The notes under the pieces are model-generated. The model did not search any database. It was not told where the DNA came from and worked only from the letters and a program-made list of their open reading frames with translations. A stretch of DNA of 64,000 nt from Allacma fusca (taxonomy: Eukaryota > Arthropoda > Collembola > Symphypleona > Sminthuridae): assembly GCA_947179485.1 (NCBI GenBank), contig OX359249.1:39914250-39978249 (forward strand), read 5' to 3'. Positions within the stretch are counted from its first letter, which is position 1. Each line of letters begins with the position of its first letter. Positions 13,194 to 27,629 of this stretch are shown piece by piece. A program made the translations under genes and the position numbers.

Positions 13194-13480
13194 TTAGTTT
13201 TGGGAAGAAGCACCCCTTTCCAAATTAATGCTTGGATGCAAATCGACTCCATAAGAAAACAATAGAAAATTCTCCTTATTTGAATTAGTACCAATGGAAA
13301 ATGGAGCCTTCTCTGTAACTGTGTTGGCATTCTTGAGCGTCAGTGAAAATACAATCCTATTTTGCTTAAGGTCCGCACTCGACAGGATTTGTGTGAGGAT
13401 GATTTTGGACCAATTACATTGCAATGTCAATTGCAGAGGGATTCCTGGGACGCACATCACTTCCATCAAATCTAGCCCTA
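13194..13480 (-). CDS. Candidate terminal exon, unknown protein
   Basis: A pyrimidine-rich acceptor (CTATCCCTCCTTTATAG, with a TTTAAC branch-like word) is followed in phase 1 by 94 residues and a stop. The reading is protein-like: LDLMEVMCVPGIPLQLTLQC, then SSADLKQNRIVFSLTLKNAN, then TEKAPFSIGTNSNKENFLLF. Alternating hydrophobic residues suggest beta strands. No family is recognised. The opposite strand holds a shorter open frame that I regard as a shadow. Confidence 0.3.
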
Positions 13481-16165
13481 CTATAAAGGAGGGATAGTTA
13501 AAGAGAACCCAATTTCCTTCATAAATTCCCTTGTTCACCAGTCAAATTTCCATCCCCAGTCATGCACTTCATAATCAGCGTGATTGCTGACATGTTATGT
13601 TTAACTTTTACAAATTACTGTTTGATAGCTGGTGCATATCTTTCAGCTTCCTTTAAAAGGCATTTTACTCAAGTCCTTCTCATCTGATTGCCTTCTACTC
13701 CATTGCAATAGTACAGTTTGGTTTTGCATGAGCAAAGGAAAATTATGTCATTGTGAACAGACAGTCATTTCCTCTGAGTAACTTTATTTCCTTATGGAGT
13801 CTTCCATCTTCTTCCTGAAACTTCACCTCGAACGCTTTAATTCCCTTTTTTTCTTGTCAATTCAGCTCGGCTGATTCCTCAATTGTACTATTTGAAGCGC
13901 TTGAGGTAATTAAATTGCCCCCACCAGAGGACCAATAATAATTACTCTCATTTGCTACCAAGGTAAGTGATTTTATATTATGACAGGAAAAAGACACCAT
14001 GCTAATGCAATTGTAGTATTTATTCATGTGGAGTGCTTCTACTCCTTCTTATAATACTTTACATTAGCATAAGTAGACATACTCACAAAAATAATAGTAG
14101 TGTCCATGCAGCCAGGAGTACAATGATCAATACGGCTCGCCCAGGGTAACTGTTTCCTTACATAATGTACACAACTCATTTGAGCCTGATATAATGCAGT
14201 GAGCCGTGGATTTCCGAAAACACATTAGCTCATGGTCAAATGGTTCATTAAATTTATCAGACACGTCATAGATACATACATTGAGTGAGAGCATTTACAC
14301 GCGTGCTTCTGCATGCCCACATTTATTAGTCTGAAGATCATGTATGTATATGGATACAGGATAAAGTGAGACGCTATTATTATACCTGTATTTAGGTATC
14401 GTGATTAAGGTTAGAAGGAAATATATCACACCCATATCGCATCATAATGATTGGGTTTTGATACTACTTGAATGATAGCGTGTGCCGGAGCTACTGTAAT
14501 TATTATAGGCATAAGTAGAATGTAAATGGAAAACTCTATTACTTTTGTCATTCCCTTCAAAAAAAAAATTACCGTACCCTGTGCAGTTCAAAGTACATGT
14601 AGCTATATGTGTTTTAATTCCCTATGGATTGGAGAAGTGTTGACACTCAAAACCAGTCACATAAAGGATCAGGGTTAGAAATTGAAAAATGAATTTTCTA
14701 AATACAATGAATCATGTGCACGTTAAATATTATCTTTCATGACTTTTTTCAGTTCACCTTTTACATATTTTCTATTCTTGCTCAGCTTTGTATAAAAAGT
14801 TTCAGCTTCTATTGTTTTCTCTGTTTATCGGAGTGCCCTGTCATCGCTCAAATGCTGTACCTCTTGGGTGCTCCTATGTTCCACTTTTGATTTCTCAAGT
14901 TCAAGTAAACGGTTATATTTAATCAAGATTTTTTTCCCACTCGCTATTTCACGATCACCTCGAAATTTTGCGGTTACTGCAAATTTAAATTGAAAAACGT
15001 TTAAAATTTTTGGAAAGTATTTAAATTAGTTACACTTGATTTGATCTCTATTGGTTATAATACAGGTAAATTATTTTAAATTAAAGAAAAAATCCGTTCT
15101 ATTGACACCTTAGTGCAACGTGGTAGGACTGCAAACAAAGGTCAATTGAACAAAAGGTAGGTACTTGGTGTAAATGAGTTTTGTCACTTATCTCGTCTCA
15201 GATGTTCATTTCTGGGTAACTAAACTGAGCCAAAAAAAACCGAAAACCTCCAAAAAATAATTGAATTTTCTTTTATTATTGTAGAATTTACACAAACTAT
15301 GTTATTTTAAATTTATTTTGAAGACTGTGACGTTTGAATCTGAAGTGTCAATGTTTATTTATTTACTGTTGAATCTTGGAGCAGGGCTCCGAAGTACTCC
15401 ATTTGTTAGAAAAGTATTTTGAGTCAATTTGTGTATTTTATTAATGTCTGAAAATTGCTTTATTAGTAACGCTACACATATCTAATTATGTATATACAAA
15501 TAAAGTGGATGCAGTCGCCTTAGATATGGCCAAAGACAGTGAATTTATCAGCTTTCATAATGAAGTTATTGTTCCTCAACAGAACGATGGCTGCTCTCAC
15601 TCTCTGATAAAAAAAATGGAGCGGAATTAGTTGTCCATTCATTTTTCAATAGAACAGAGAGGAAGGACACGTCAAAGAAATGGACATGCCGATGAAAATC
15701 GCTGTCACCTGGCCGTCCACAGCTTGTTTAGACTTACGATTCATACCATGGAGATCAGTCGTAATAGAATTACAGCTCTGACTCTGACCATTATGAAAAC
15801 ATAAGGTATTACAATGGAATCATTTCTGAAAGATTTTTCATCTCCGTTGAAGTCCATACACATAGACTGCTATTTAGTCTTCCTATTGTCCGAAGCTGTG
15901 GGACAAGTAGTAAATCAACTGAGCCGTCTCGGGTCTGCTCGACCAAAATTAAGTACTGCATCTAGTCACTTGCAAAAATTGCTTTAAGTACTGTATTTAT
16001 TTCTGGTAACAGAAAATGATAACAAGTTTTGCACGACTTCATAATTATGTGATGACAAGTATTTAATTCTCAATGTTTTGCCTCCAAGGAGAGACTCTCT
16101 GGGGACTGTAATAAGGGGACAGTTTTTTTTTATGAAGTTAAAAGAAAGTAATACAGGGAACTAGT

Positions 16166-16426
16166 TTGGTCCTATATTTGACCAATGCTTCTGGCACCAT
16201 GTATAGATTTAATGTTAGGCTCTACAATACAGGACTGCAGGCCGACGGCCGTTCCCAACGGAGATTTTGGTCCATTTTTCCTCGGACCGAATGTGGAAGC
16301 TCTGTCCTAGCAATTACTGTATCTCCCACTGCTGTGTTTTCTCTGACAGATTCTCATTCTTTCAGCTTGAGGTATTGTGAGTACCCCTGGGGCGAGCATT
16401 GTGATGGTAGTGGAAAAATTCTGTAA
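16166..16426 (+). other. Open frame of raised GC, uncertain coding status
   Basis: An 86-codon plus-strand frame reads LTNASGTMYRFNVRLYNTGL, then SIFPRTECGSSVLAITVSPT and RYCEYPWGEHCDGSGKIL before a stop. GC is clearly higher than in the flanks, and the composition is protein-like. The first ATG is internal. No domain is recognised, and several AG sites near 16217-16240 could serve as the acceptor. Confidence 0.2.
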
Positions 16427-19307
16427 AGTGTCTCTTTGTTATTAGCTATATTAATGATGATTTAACTACCACTAGTCCAATTCAATTATTTGAAGGATGC
16501 ATTGCTTGGAAATGCTCACCCTGAAATGTTTAATTCAACATTCCGGACTGTTATTGTTAGTTCAATTGACCAAAGTTAAATGACCAATTAAATGCCCACT
16601 GAAGTTCAAATTCCTCATGAGCAGTGCATATTTGTAATTTTGTGATAGAGCAGAGTCTGTACTCCAGATATGTATGTAGCTATGTATACTTACGGACATC
16701 GCACGGGACAGTACAGAGGGGTATAAGCGTGCTCGCAGTAAATGACAGCAAACATAAATACAAGACTTAATCACCTAAGTCAAAGAGCGATAAGGTAAGG
16801 TGTAATATTAAACCTCATTTCAAGAATCCTTTCCTGTCAATCAGTGAAGTTCTGGGTCTTGCTCTTGTTCTTTGTTGTTGTCATTTCTGTAGATCATATT
16901 CTGTCAATAATGAATGTAAATGACTTGTAATTATGACCACATGAGTGGATTGGACTTTCATTGTCGTTCATCCTTTATTCATTTACGGTCGGTAAAGTAT
17001 CCAAGCACAAGACGTAGTCCCCCATTCATTCAAAATTGATGGTTGGGACGCCTCTACGATTCATTTATCAACACATTAGTTCCACTGAGTCAGTTCCAGC
17101 CTCTTGAATTAAACTGCACGATTAATTCCATGGAATTAATAAATCCACATTTTTTCATACTTCAAATCTCTCCTCGTCCTCTTGGTATAGAGTAGAGTCT
17201 AATAAGAAGGGTCAGCCCTACAGTTACTATTGTATTTTTAATTGTGCTACACATATTATAAATCTAAAATAGTTTTCATAAGTAAAATCTCAAGATTATT
17301 ATAGATCTTAGGAAAAATGCAGTAATTGCTCAAGAAACAAGTTATATAGGTTTACGTGCCTCACAATGCTACTCCAAAAGTCAATCTACTCTTTGAGCTA
17401 TTTAATGAAGACACATTTTTAAAATTATGACTCGGCATGTATATAAAGTATAATAATAAAAAAAAATAAAAAACAGTAATGATAAAAATATTTAGGAGGA
17501 AAAACTCATTGGAAATCTTACACCAACGATTACTCTGCTACTTCTAGATTGTACAATCTCCATAAGTGTAATTCGGCCTGTGGTTCAGTAAATGCTGTAG
17601 ATCTCCAATCCCTTTGTACTATACCTAGTTGATGATGGCGTTCATGCTTGAGGCTCTAGCTGAACATTATCTATTTTGTATTGTCGAATCTGAGCGGATA
17701 ATAGCACGGTCTCAAGGGCAACTCATTTGCAGCTAATTAATTTGTTCATAAGCTATTTCTTGAGAGAGTAATTTGAACGGTCGTTGCATGTAATCATAAT
17801 CATACCTGGTTGTAGTGTGATTGCCTCCAACGTTTTAGCCGCAATTTAAAATTCTGTGACATCCATTGGGACGCTCCGACAAGTCTCCCATTCTGGAATG
17901 TATGTATGTATATAGGTAATTATATGTGCATGTAGTGTAGGCTTGGAATCGGTATCCCTTTCATAATATGTTTTCTTTGACGGTATATTTTCCAATGGTG
18001 TTTTCCCCACTTATCTGCATGTGATGCTCATCGTTCAAATAAGACTTACAATAATTGGAATTTTGCACTCTGTGGTTTACGCATATTTGCCACAGTTGTT
18101 TGACCAAGCGTGGAGGGAAAGGTTGCCATAGTTTGACCATGTTGGCATGCATATCAGATTTATTGGTGATCAATGGTAATAAATTGCCGAGTGCGAAAAT
18201 CATTAGTGGTAAGGTAAGATTCTTGTAATTTGGAAAAGGACAAAAAAAGTAGTGGTTTTCAAAATAAACAGTCCTCAATGAGCGTGGTAGCGGTGAAGAT
18301 AGAGGTGTTTGTAGGAGGTGAGCACTAATGAAATTTGAAAAGTTCCCCTCGCATCATCAGTATTAATTGAGCTCGAGAGGATTTTCGAGTGATATAGTAA
18401 AAAGGATATTTTTGTACAGCCTTTTCCTTTTGGTCTAAATGCTAAAAATGGTAGATAAAAAACAATTATTTGAAAGGAGGAAATTCCATATTCAAGATCA
18501 TATTATGCCGAATCAATAATGGAGCTCGATGATTGCAATCTTTGTGAGGAAAAAATCAAAGGTTAAGACTGTAATCCATGAATTAAAAGGCAATTGAGTG
18601 TTGGCTACGACAACACATCGTGCCTGAAGAGATCAGCAGGTGTCAGAAAAATTACACGCTGGGAAGAGAGACTTTATATAATAAGTGTGGTGTGGAGACT
18701 CCGGCACGCTACACAGAGATGAGAGGAAACATTTTATTAGTCTCTACTTTAATTGGCAGTCTCGACCCAGCAGCAAATGACAAATGACCCTTCATTCTTT
18801 TCTTATCTCAATTCTTAATCGCATCATCATTTTCCTATCCGAGTGATTTAACTCCCATGCATTCCCTCCAAGTATTGTTCCTGTATGCTGAGGAGTCTGA
18901 TGAACACTTTACTCCGCGGCCTGTTCTTGCTCATTTTTATTCACCAAAAAATTAAGACATTTATTGCGCGTGCTTCCAAGATTATTTCACCAGCCTTCAA
19001 CATGTGCAATTAAGCAGTTGTTATTGTGTACGAGAGTTTTTAGGGGGCACTCACAGTTATGTATGCAAATGCCCAGATGTGATTTACGCCACACAGCACA
19101 GCCAAACACACTGATAAAATTATAAAAATTAGCTGAAACTTATCACTTATTAGTGTTGTTGTTTCCAAGGGTTTTGAGAGAAAAAAAAAATCTTACTAAT
19201 TGTGAGGAGTGGTAACCACCCAAATTCTAAATTTTAACAAAAATGCTCAATTGATTCTAATTATCCTGCCATTACTCGTACCAGGGTTTCCTATACAGTT
19301 GAAAGCC

Positions 19308-19328
19308 CTCTCTCTCTCTCTCTCTCTC
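19308..19328. repeat. (CT)n microsatellite
   Basis: An uninterrupted CT run of about 10 units. Confidence 0.9.
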
Positions 19329-20696
19329 CCTGCTTCTTGATGTAATAATTATTAGCATTTTCCTCCCCACAAAGCCAGTTTTCTATTTAATAATATTCAG
19401 TTGCATAAAAAAATTAAAACGTTTAGTCAAATCATTAAATAATTGGGTCCCTAATTACTTGGGCTTTCAGGCCGTGGAGAATCCTACAAGGAGCACGTGG
19501 CTTAGATGTCTTCTGAGCCGGTATTCTGAACTCAGTGTAAGAATCTTCCCAAATAATAAATAAGAGGGAAGTTAAGGGTGAAATACAAAAATTCTATTTT
19601 CGAAGCGTTTCAAACACCACCAACGACTACTTGAAGTATCTACGGTTAGTGTAGTCAAAGGGAGTGACAGTGTTGGAGTTGGAGGTGAAAGCGGCATGGA
19701 GCTAATACAACTAGGCACGGAGTTGACATGAGGAATATCAGGGCAGAGAGGGATTCTGGCAGGTTGTCATTATCCACAAAGATCCAAAGATCCATTGATG
19801 ATTTATTACACCGCGCTTCCTCAAACCTCGAGTATCTTTGGTGGCTCGAGATCGAGAGGCTCCATTAAATTATGCAGGGAAGTAATTATAGGTAGAGGGT
19901 AGAGTACAGAACGAGCCAGCCTTTCAAGTCTTAATGAAACCGGTCTATTTAAAAATTATCTCCTTCATGAACAGTGATTAGTCAGCGATGATGGTAACAT
20001 TTAATGCTATTGTGATGGAGCCCTCCCTATGAAAGAATTATTATTGTTAAAGGAATCCGGATGTTTTTATTTCACTCTGTGTGGTCTTGTAATCTAATCA
20101 TGATCCGACTGTCCTGTCCTTTAATTCAAGTAATGTAATTTCCTTCCAGACAAAACTGTGGGACACTAACTGAAAAACCTCAGCAGGCTTCGGACTAACT
20201 ACATCAAAGGATCTGTCAGTTCTCCTTTCAGCAGACACTTTTCTTCCTTCTTGGACCTTACACACCAATTGCACTCAATGCCATGTCATATTTTTAGCAT
20301 TGATTTCACAACTTGCTACAGGAACAATTAATTTGGCGCACACGTGGTGAAACCAATCTAATGATCAAGTTTAAGTTCATACCCGCGGGGACAGCTCTCA
20401 ATCCTTTTAGATACTAACTTTCTCATTTCATTAGATTTCTGCTGCGACTGGAATGTGTAAGGACGCGGGTGGAATCTGTATCTCCTTCGTAATTGAAATC
20501 TAGCCCTCCTCACTGTATGGAATCAAAGTCATCATTATAATTATGTAATAATTGAATATGTACATATCTACACAAGCACCTTTAGTACTATTCCAAGTCT
20601 CCTATCTGTGGTCGTTGTCATTCAAAATTACATACAGTTTGTTTAGAGTCTTAAGCTCTGAATCTTCCTGACAAACTTTGTCTCTATATGTATTTG

Positions 20697-20717
20697 CATG
20701 TATGTATGTATGTATTG
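20697..20717. repeat. (ATGT)n microsatellite
   Basis: About five units. Shorter runs of the same tetranucleotide or its complement occur at 17899, 39440, 53467, 53611, 56126 and 62968, so the motif is a characteristic of this genome. Confidence 0.85.
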
Positions 20718-23700
20718 TATATATGTATCCTCTGCAGCAAAAAGTACAATACTTGACATAAATTGTAACAATGCTTTCTTCTACGGAAGTCTTAAATTGA
20801 GTGTGCAACGTATGATTAGGATCCTGTACCATTTACATATGCGGTAATCGTTAATTCGTTCCTTTGTTTTGTTTCTATTAGGTGCTTCAATCTAAGGAAG
20901 GTTTTTTTACTCGTTGACATTACATTGGATTGGTTTCCTTCCATTTTGTTCAGTTTTTTAATGTTTTTATCTATTCATCCTTTAACGCAAAAACAATCCG
21001 TTTTGTTATTGCTTTTTGGTGTCAGTGGTGTGAGTTGAAATGGAAATGTTATAATTGTCTTTCCATAAAACAAAGGTACAATATCAGCAGATGCAAAGTA
21101 GGGTGTTATGTAAGCGCGTATATCCTATACTGATGCTGTCAGTAATGGAGTATGCAGTTGACTCGGTAAGAATTTCTAGTTGGGAGATCTGAAAATTGGC
21201 ATTAAAAACAGAGGGATATTAGCAAAAGTACAACCATGTGGCATAGGTTATTTGCGAGGGAAGAATTGAGAAATACGACGAGAGGAAATTAAAATGATTG
21301 GACTAGTAATTGAAAGACGTCAAAAAATAGTTCTACACACCCACATTTAGTAAATTGAACTGGGAAAAATGCCATTGTTTAGTAAGATCAGAAAATCAAC
21401 TGAGTAAATATATCATCCGTCGAAGACAATGAGAATAAGATGGTGGCGGTGGAGTCTACGAGACAGTTAAATTTGATTCAAGGCCTCTGCTATAATGTGT
21501 GGGCCATTTCAGTTCATCCTTCATTTAAATAAATGCAATTCCATCAAATAATGACAAGAAGTGAATACTGGGTTAGCCTTTACAATCTTTCTCTTGGGAC
21601 TATATTCAGGTATACGGTAGCCTGGCTGGCTTATACAGTAGTTAAGAGATACTCTCACTACACACACCTTAGTCCCTGCTCCATACCACAACAGAAAGTT
21701 ACGTATGTACAGTCCTAGGGAGTACTAGTGACATAGGTCTTTAATACACCGTTCGGCACAACCAATGTTATCATCATCATAAAGTGAAACAAACCAAGCA
21801 TTTAGCGTCGATTCCAATTATTTGCACTCTAAAAATTAACGTTGTAGTCTGTGGTCTCGTATTGACAATCCAGACAAACACATGTCAAATCTAAACAAAT
21901 ACCATTACGACTGTCGTTCCTTTATGTAAATGTACATGCGTTTGTCTTCCTAGTATCTTATAATTACAGGGAGCATAATACATTCTTGTCTGAGTGCATA
22001 TAACTACATATGCAGATACTTGTATATGTGCATACTCAAAACAATTTATACATTCAATCTCAGGAGACACAGGTTAGACACAGTTAAAAAATGTAAATCA
22101 GGGCGTCTTAAAGTAAGTTATTTAGAATTCAAACCCATGGAATCCCATTGAAAGTTATTCCTTGATCAAGTTGTGGCTCAAGTATTGAGACTTGAGACAA
22201 CGGTGAAACAGTGGCAGAAAGGAGCATATACACATGTTCCCAAAGACCGAACAAGACCCACCGACTGTGAGTCACAATGTAACAAATTCTAACTGCATTA
22301 CAAAATTAAATTCACTTATGCAATCCCAGAAAATCAGTAGTTACTGGGATCAGTAGTTATGGTTGTAGAGTTGTAAATACTATATAGTTACAACTATTTA
22401 GTTATCTATACAGATAACATTCTTGCTCTGGATCTTAAATGGGTGCACCGTGCTTGCTTATAATGCACTGTATTTACATTTTTAGAGCTCCTAGCATTAG
22501 GTTTGCATGTATAAATGTGCTTTACCCATTCATCTGTGAGAGCAGAGAACCCACGGTCTGTAACTGGTAACTTCAGGATGATTGCACCTTCCCGTGCACT
22601 CAGACACGAAGCTTACAATTAGTAGTATCTACTGATACAACTGAAGCATTTCCCCTTCCAAAAACATTGAGTACATAGACACATAAAATCTCTTTCAGCC
22701 CACTGTACTTACAACTATCCCCGTGTCTTAGGAATGTCAATCACCCAGCATTACTCACTAATAATCTTTGTTATGAATGGTAAATGTCTTTTGATATCAA
22801 AACAATCAAATCACACTTACTACCAACTGCTTCGACTTCATAGGGAGTATAATCCATAACCAAGGAAAACAATACGATCGGGACGGGACGGAGTCACTAA
22901 TGGCTCTCTCCACTGTACAGGAGGTGGTTGTAAAGCAATCTAGCAAAAGTGAGTCAAACTCCTTTGGAATACGTCCCCAAAACATATCTATACATGAGAC
23001 ATTAATCCAAAGTAATATATCACGTTCCTGTCATTAAGTTATACTTTGAATAGCAATTTTTGCATCCCAAGTTTTCTCATATTATTTACTTCAAATATTG
23101 ACACGTTCTATTATTTTTGTACTTTAGAACCATTGTACAGAGTTACTTTTCATTTCACAGGCCCATTCGTTACCATTGGCTATACGCATGATGTGTGTAC
23201 CAGCAGCATGGAGAATTAGTTGCGGGCTATTAATGAAATTCATAAAACTGAGTCTCATTCAAAGCTAAATTAACGCAGAGTCATAAGAGCTGAATGAATG
23301 AGAAACTGGGTTGGAACAATTAAGATTGATGTTAATAAACTTAATACACGAACGATTATCAGCAGGTAAGAAAAATAGTTGGGAGCTTTTGCATTTTTTC
23401 ACGGCGTAATTTCAGCTATTGTCACTTTCGTCCGTCTTTCTCATACGTGAAGAGTTTTCAAGGTTGTCCCTACCGCAACTGTACCATTGTTCCTAAATGA
23501 GCGAAAGGGACGATAGTCCACATTCGTAATATTATTATTACTGTTATTACAGCTTAAAATGCTCCCCTGTTACCGAGTTAGCAAAACAGAGCGGGGTTAA
23601 GTTCGTTCAAAAATGACATTGTAAAAATACTGTGAGCCTTTCGTGGTGTTTTCCTTTGGGGAGATTGAAATATTGATTTTGTTATTAACCTGTAACAACT

Positions 23701-24488
23701 GTATTTTTCTACTCATTCAGTTCATTCACTGGTCACATGAATTTGATGCTAGTAGCAATACGTCCCCTGAGTACTGTATAATTACAGTAATTTTATTTCA
23801 AAATATATTGGAATTTGATTATAGGTCGAGATTTATTACAGGAGGATTTTGAATTATTTTAGGCTTTTAAATGACTTTCCTAACTTGATTGTATCTCACG
23901 CTCAACATATAAAGATACGTTGAGATTATATCCCTGTCTAATATCTATATATTGGGCATTACTCTGGTGATGGTTAATCCCATCAAGTTTGATACAAATG
24001 AAAATACTCTCAGCCTAATTTTAAATAGAGGACGAGAATAGATGAAGTGGTTTCATGAGAGTCAGAGACGAATCAAAATGCATGGGAAATGTTTACCGCC
24101 AGAAGCAGAACCTATTTGTAATGGATCTCATCATAATGTCTACAAGAGTATGAAATTAAAATGAGCTATTCATATATGCGGGAGTATGGCTACTTAAGCA
24201 AAGAAAAGAATTGGATGGAACATTTTTGAATTGAATTTATCAGCTCAGGGGAATGGAATGGTCATGCGACAAAAACATGAAGCTTTATTGTGTAGCAACT
24301 CCCAGTATAAATAAATGTATAAAACCCGGAGGGAAACCAATACCTGAACTGGTGTTCTCTGCAAATAATGTAAAAAAAACTGAAGGGAAGAAGATTCCAA
24401 GTGGAGACGAGAGTAGCTACAGATGTATCTATTTTCCCTGTTTTCTGCCTCTATTATTCCATTCAGTTTCATTTTCATCGCTGTCTTT

Positions 24489-24500
24489 CCCCCCCCCCCC
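24489..24500. repeat. Homopolymer run of 12 C
   Basis: Twelve consecutive cytosines, unusual in this AT-rich window. The length may be variable or a sequencing artefact, and it lies inside the longest open frame of the window. Confidence 0.9.
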
Positions 24501-25177
24501 TTGATTTTTTGCTCGTTCAAGACGTAAATGTACATATGGAAGTCGTCCGTTCAGGAACAAGGGGGAAAGATGAGGATGATGGAAACAGTTTTTTTTCCAT
24601 GGAGGAAATTTTCTTATTTTCTTTTGAACTCTTTTTAGTTCCTTATTACGTGTACCGTACCTATACCTTGTTATTAAATGGAAGCAGAATTCTGCTACAG
24701 ATCATGTACCACCTGCTATTTGTGTACCCGGGAATGTGGAACTCAATTGGAGGAGTCAACAAGACGTTCATATGGCAGAGACAGAGAAATGAAGGCATAA
24801 ATCTTCTTGACAGCTCATCCATAATAATTTGCATACATCTCAATCAACGTGGTTCTCATGGGAAGAAGAGCCGTACTATATTTATTCCGATCTTTTGTGC
24901 TCTGTGTGTGTGTGTACCAACGTTCCGGGCTCTCGGCCCAATGTTTTTTTGTACACAAACCATCATATTTTATTCCTCGATCTCATCACGTCATATAAAT
25001 ACACACTCAAATGCCATTTTCTATTAAGTTTTTTCCCTGAGGATATTCTAATGTTTTGATTCCTTACACATTTTTTTTTCATCTACCCTCTTCAACTTGA
25101 ATGAGTTACAGCCATTGATTAGCTTCCCATTCCTCCCTAAAAATCTCAAATTAAACCCTCAAAACATTTCCCTCTAC

Positions 25178-25250
25178 CTTTAGCTCAGTAGTATGAGCAG
25201 ACCTTGTAAATTAAACTCTTTATTTGAGACCAGTCCCGTTGAACAAAACC
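25178..25250 (+). repeat. Possible tRNA-derived SINE head
   Basis: The sequence ttagctcagtagtatgagc fits an A box and forms a D-arm (gctc/gagc). A degenerate B-box-like tttgagacc follows about 45 bases later. The anticodon stem does not pair, so a decayed tRNA or SINE head is likelier than a gene. Confidence 0.3.
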
Positions 25251-27590
25251 GTTCTTAAGTCACCAAAGTTAACAGTAAAATTTTTAAAACGTAGATACTC
25301 CTATGCAAATAATTCCTCGTAGTAAAGTTCTTTTGATTTATTATTAAATCTAAATTTGTTAGGAACTACATAAATACTTTCTCTCCAGACCTGTTTAATT
25401 GAATTTTGGGGATATAGATACTGGAAGATTGAATTTCTTATTTTTTTCAAATTTGGAATTTCCCTTTGAAGTTTTATCTCTGAGAAGGTTAATATTCTCA
25501 AGTTTTTGATGACACCATAAGCTCTCACTTGAAATCTCCTGTTGAGACCTAACTCAAGGAAGTTGAGGAAGGGATGGATAGATATATCTAGTCAAATGCT
25601 TTCCCCCGAAATTATTATTAGATTGGCTTAAAAAGAAAGTAAGGATTTTTTATGTAACCGAGCAAGCTGTCGTCATTGACAAAGTTGGATGTGAGGGTGA
25701 GTACAAGAGAGGGAAAAAATCTAACAAAATATAAGGCAGACGACAATTTTTTTTTTACCATAAAGGATCCATAATATTTCAGTTTTGAGGAGGAAGGATG
25801 ACAGACAAGACGCGGAATTTGCTGCATCCATGTGTAGGGCGAAGATATAAATGGAGCACGAGAGTGAGAGAAAATGGGGTCAGATTGTAGAACTAACTGT
25901 CAGTTAATCGATCAGTTCAAGTGGGGTTGTCGGGAAAAGCAGGCTTAAAATATATCATTTGTTGCTGACTGAGTCAAGTCTGCCGGAGTTCATATGGATA
26001 CTTGTAGCCACTTTGAATATTATCAAAATCCTTTATAAAGTTTGCGTCATTGCGGCTCTTTCTTGAGAATTAGGAGTAATCTACAGCATCGTGGGGTATA
26101 GTTTAGCTCCGGATAGTTAGACTCATAATTTAGTCCTGCAAATGAGAGCTAACTCTCCATTAGGAAAAACTCCAATGGGAATTGTACATAGTCTCAGTTA
26201 CAATCAAGATTTGAGCAACTTCTGAGCAGGCTTTCATAATGTTTTGTACAAACAAGTCACCTATCTGTATCGGGGATCAGACAATTACTACATTTGGTGC
26301 TGATCATTTTTTTTCTTGAGGGAAGATTATTGTTATTTGTATATGCTGACTCAATTAAATTGTAACAATCAGCTTGAGCATAGGTTCCTTTTTAAAAGTG
26401 TCTTATCTATCAGGAGTCGTGATGGCTTTGTCTGGTTTTAATTCAATTACACCTCCCGGTATTTACAATAAATCCCATGAGACTACACATTACAATAAAA
26501 ATTGAGTGGTCTCTATTAGGTTTTTTAGTAATTAAAATACTTCCGCCTCATTTGAACGCTGGGCAGTGAAGCGTTTGAGTTTTTACAACTGAAAAAAAAA
26601 TACCTACCTCAGGTTGAGAGGTAGGCACTACCGCACTTAATAACAATAATAATAAGTTTCTTGGACACTACAAATTATTGTCTCAAGGCCAATGAATCGA
26701 TTTCTTGTAATTCTTTCCCCTAACAGAGTATTAATTTTAATGAAATAGTTTTTTTTGCGGGATGCTGTATTATAAAACGCGCATGATTTTAAATGAGAGC
26801 TTAATTTTAGGATCACTATCTCTCCCATTTTCATTTCAGTGAACCAGTACATCATCATCAGTTTTTTTGAATTATTATTACTCTTCAATTTTTGTGGTTC
26901 AACTCAAATTAACTCCCAGTTTACAAACTATAATTCATTGGCAGTTGGAATGTCATCCACACAATTTACTCTAGTAACAAGCCCCCCTCCCTAATCCGTA
27001 CAGAAGGCTGAAGCTAACAATATAAGTTCCAATATGTGATCATTGGGAAAACAAATGGACTGTGTGTGAGACAGGAGTTGAGGCTTGGAAATAGAAGGGA
27101 AATCCAACTCTGGGACCAATTTAGTGGAACAATTAGAATGACGACAAGCGTAAATATGCCTACAGGTAATCATTAGAGTGAGGATTGGGTATAGAGTTAG
27201 ACAAAGTGGTAGCGAATCCCTGGAGAAAGAATTACTTCAATAAATAAAGTGTCAAAGAATTTATGTGCAAGAAAGCAATGTGAAATGACTCCATCCTCAA
27301 TTACTAATAACACCTCATTAATATCCTGCGAATCCTTGGGCTTACTTTCAGACACTGTGAGGGGATGCAGCTCCTATAGTAATGGTATGAGGCAGCCCAA
27401 GAACAATAATGAATCTCCGCATATACAAAGCAATGGAATAGGCTTAGGAAAATAAGAATTGTGAAAGAGCTCATCCGCTTACTTTTATAAAACTGCAAGT
27501 AATACTCTGTCGACCTTCATCTGTATAACGGCCAAAACTGTTATTTTCTCCCTGGCTCTTTATAACAACAGTCTTTATTGTAATTTGTGA

Positions 27591-27595
<5 letters not shown>

Positions 27596-27626
<31 letters not shown>
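27596..27626. repeat. (TC)n microsatellite
   Basis: An uninterrupted TC run of about 15 units, among the longest in the window. Confidence 0.9.

Positions 27627-27629
<3 letters not shown>

Larger units (their letters stand above)
16427..25177. other. No supported gene
   Basis: Long AT-rich stretch holding the (CT)n, (ATGT)n and C12 tracts. A 208-codon plus-strand frame (24401-25027) is discussed in the findings. A donor-like CAG/GTAAGA near 23363 follows only 22 open codons and is not accepted. Confidence 0.5.
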
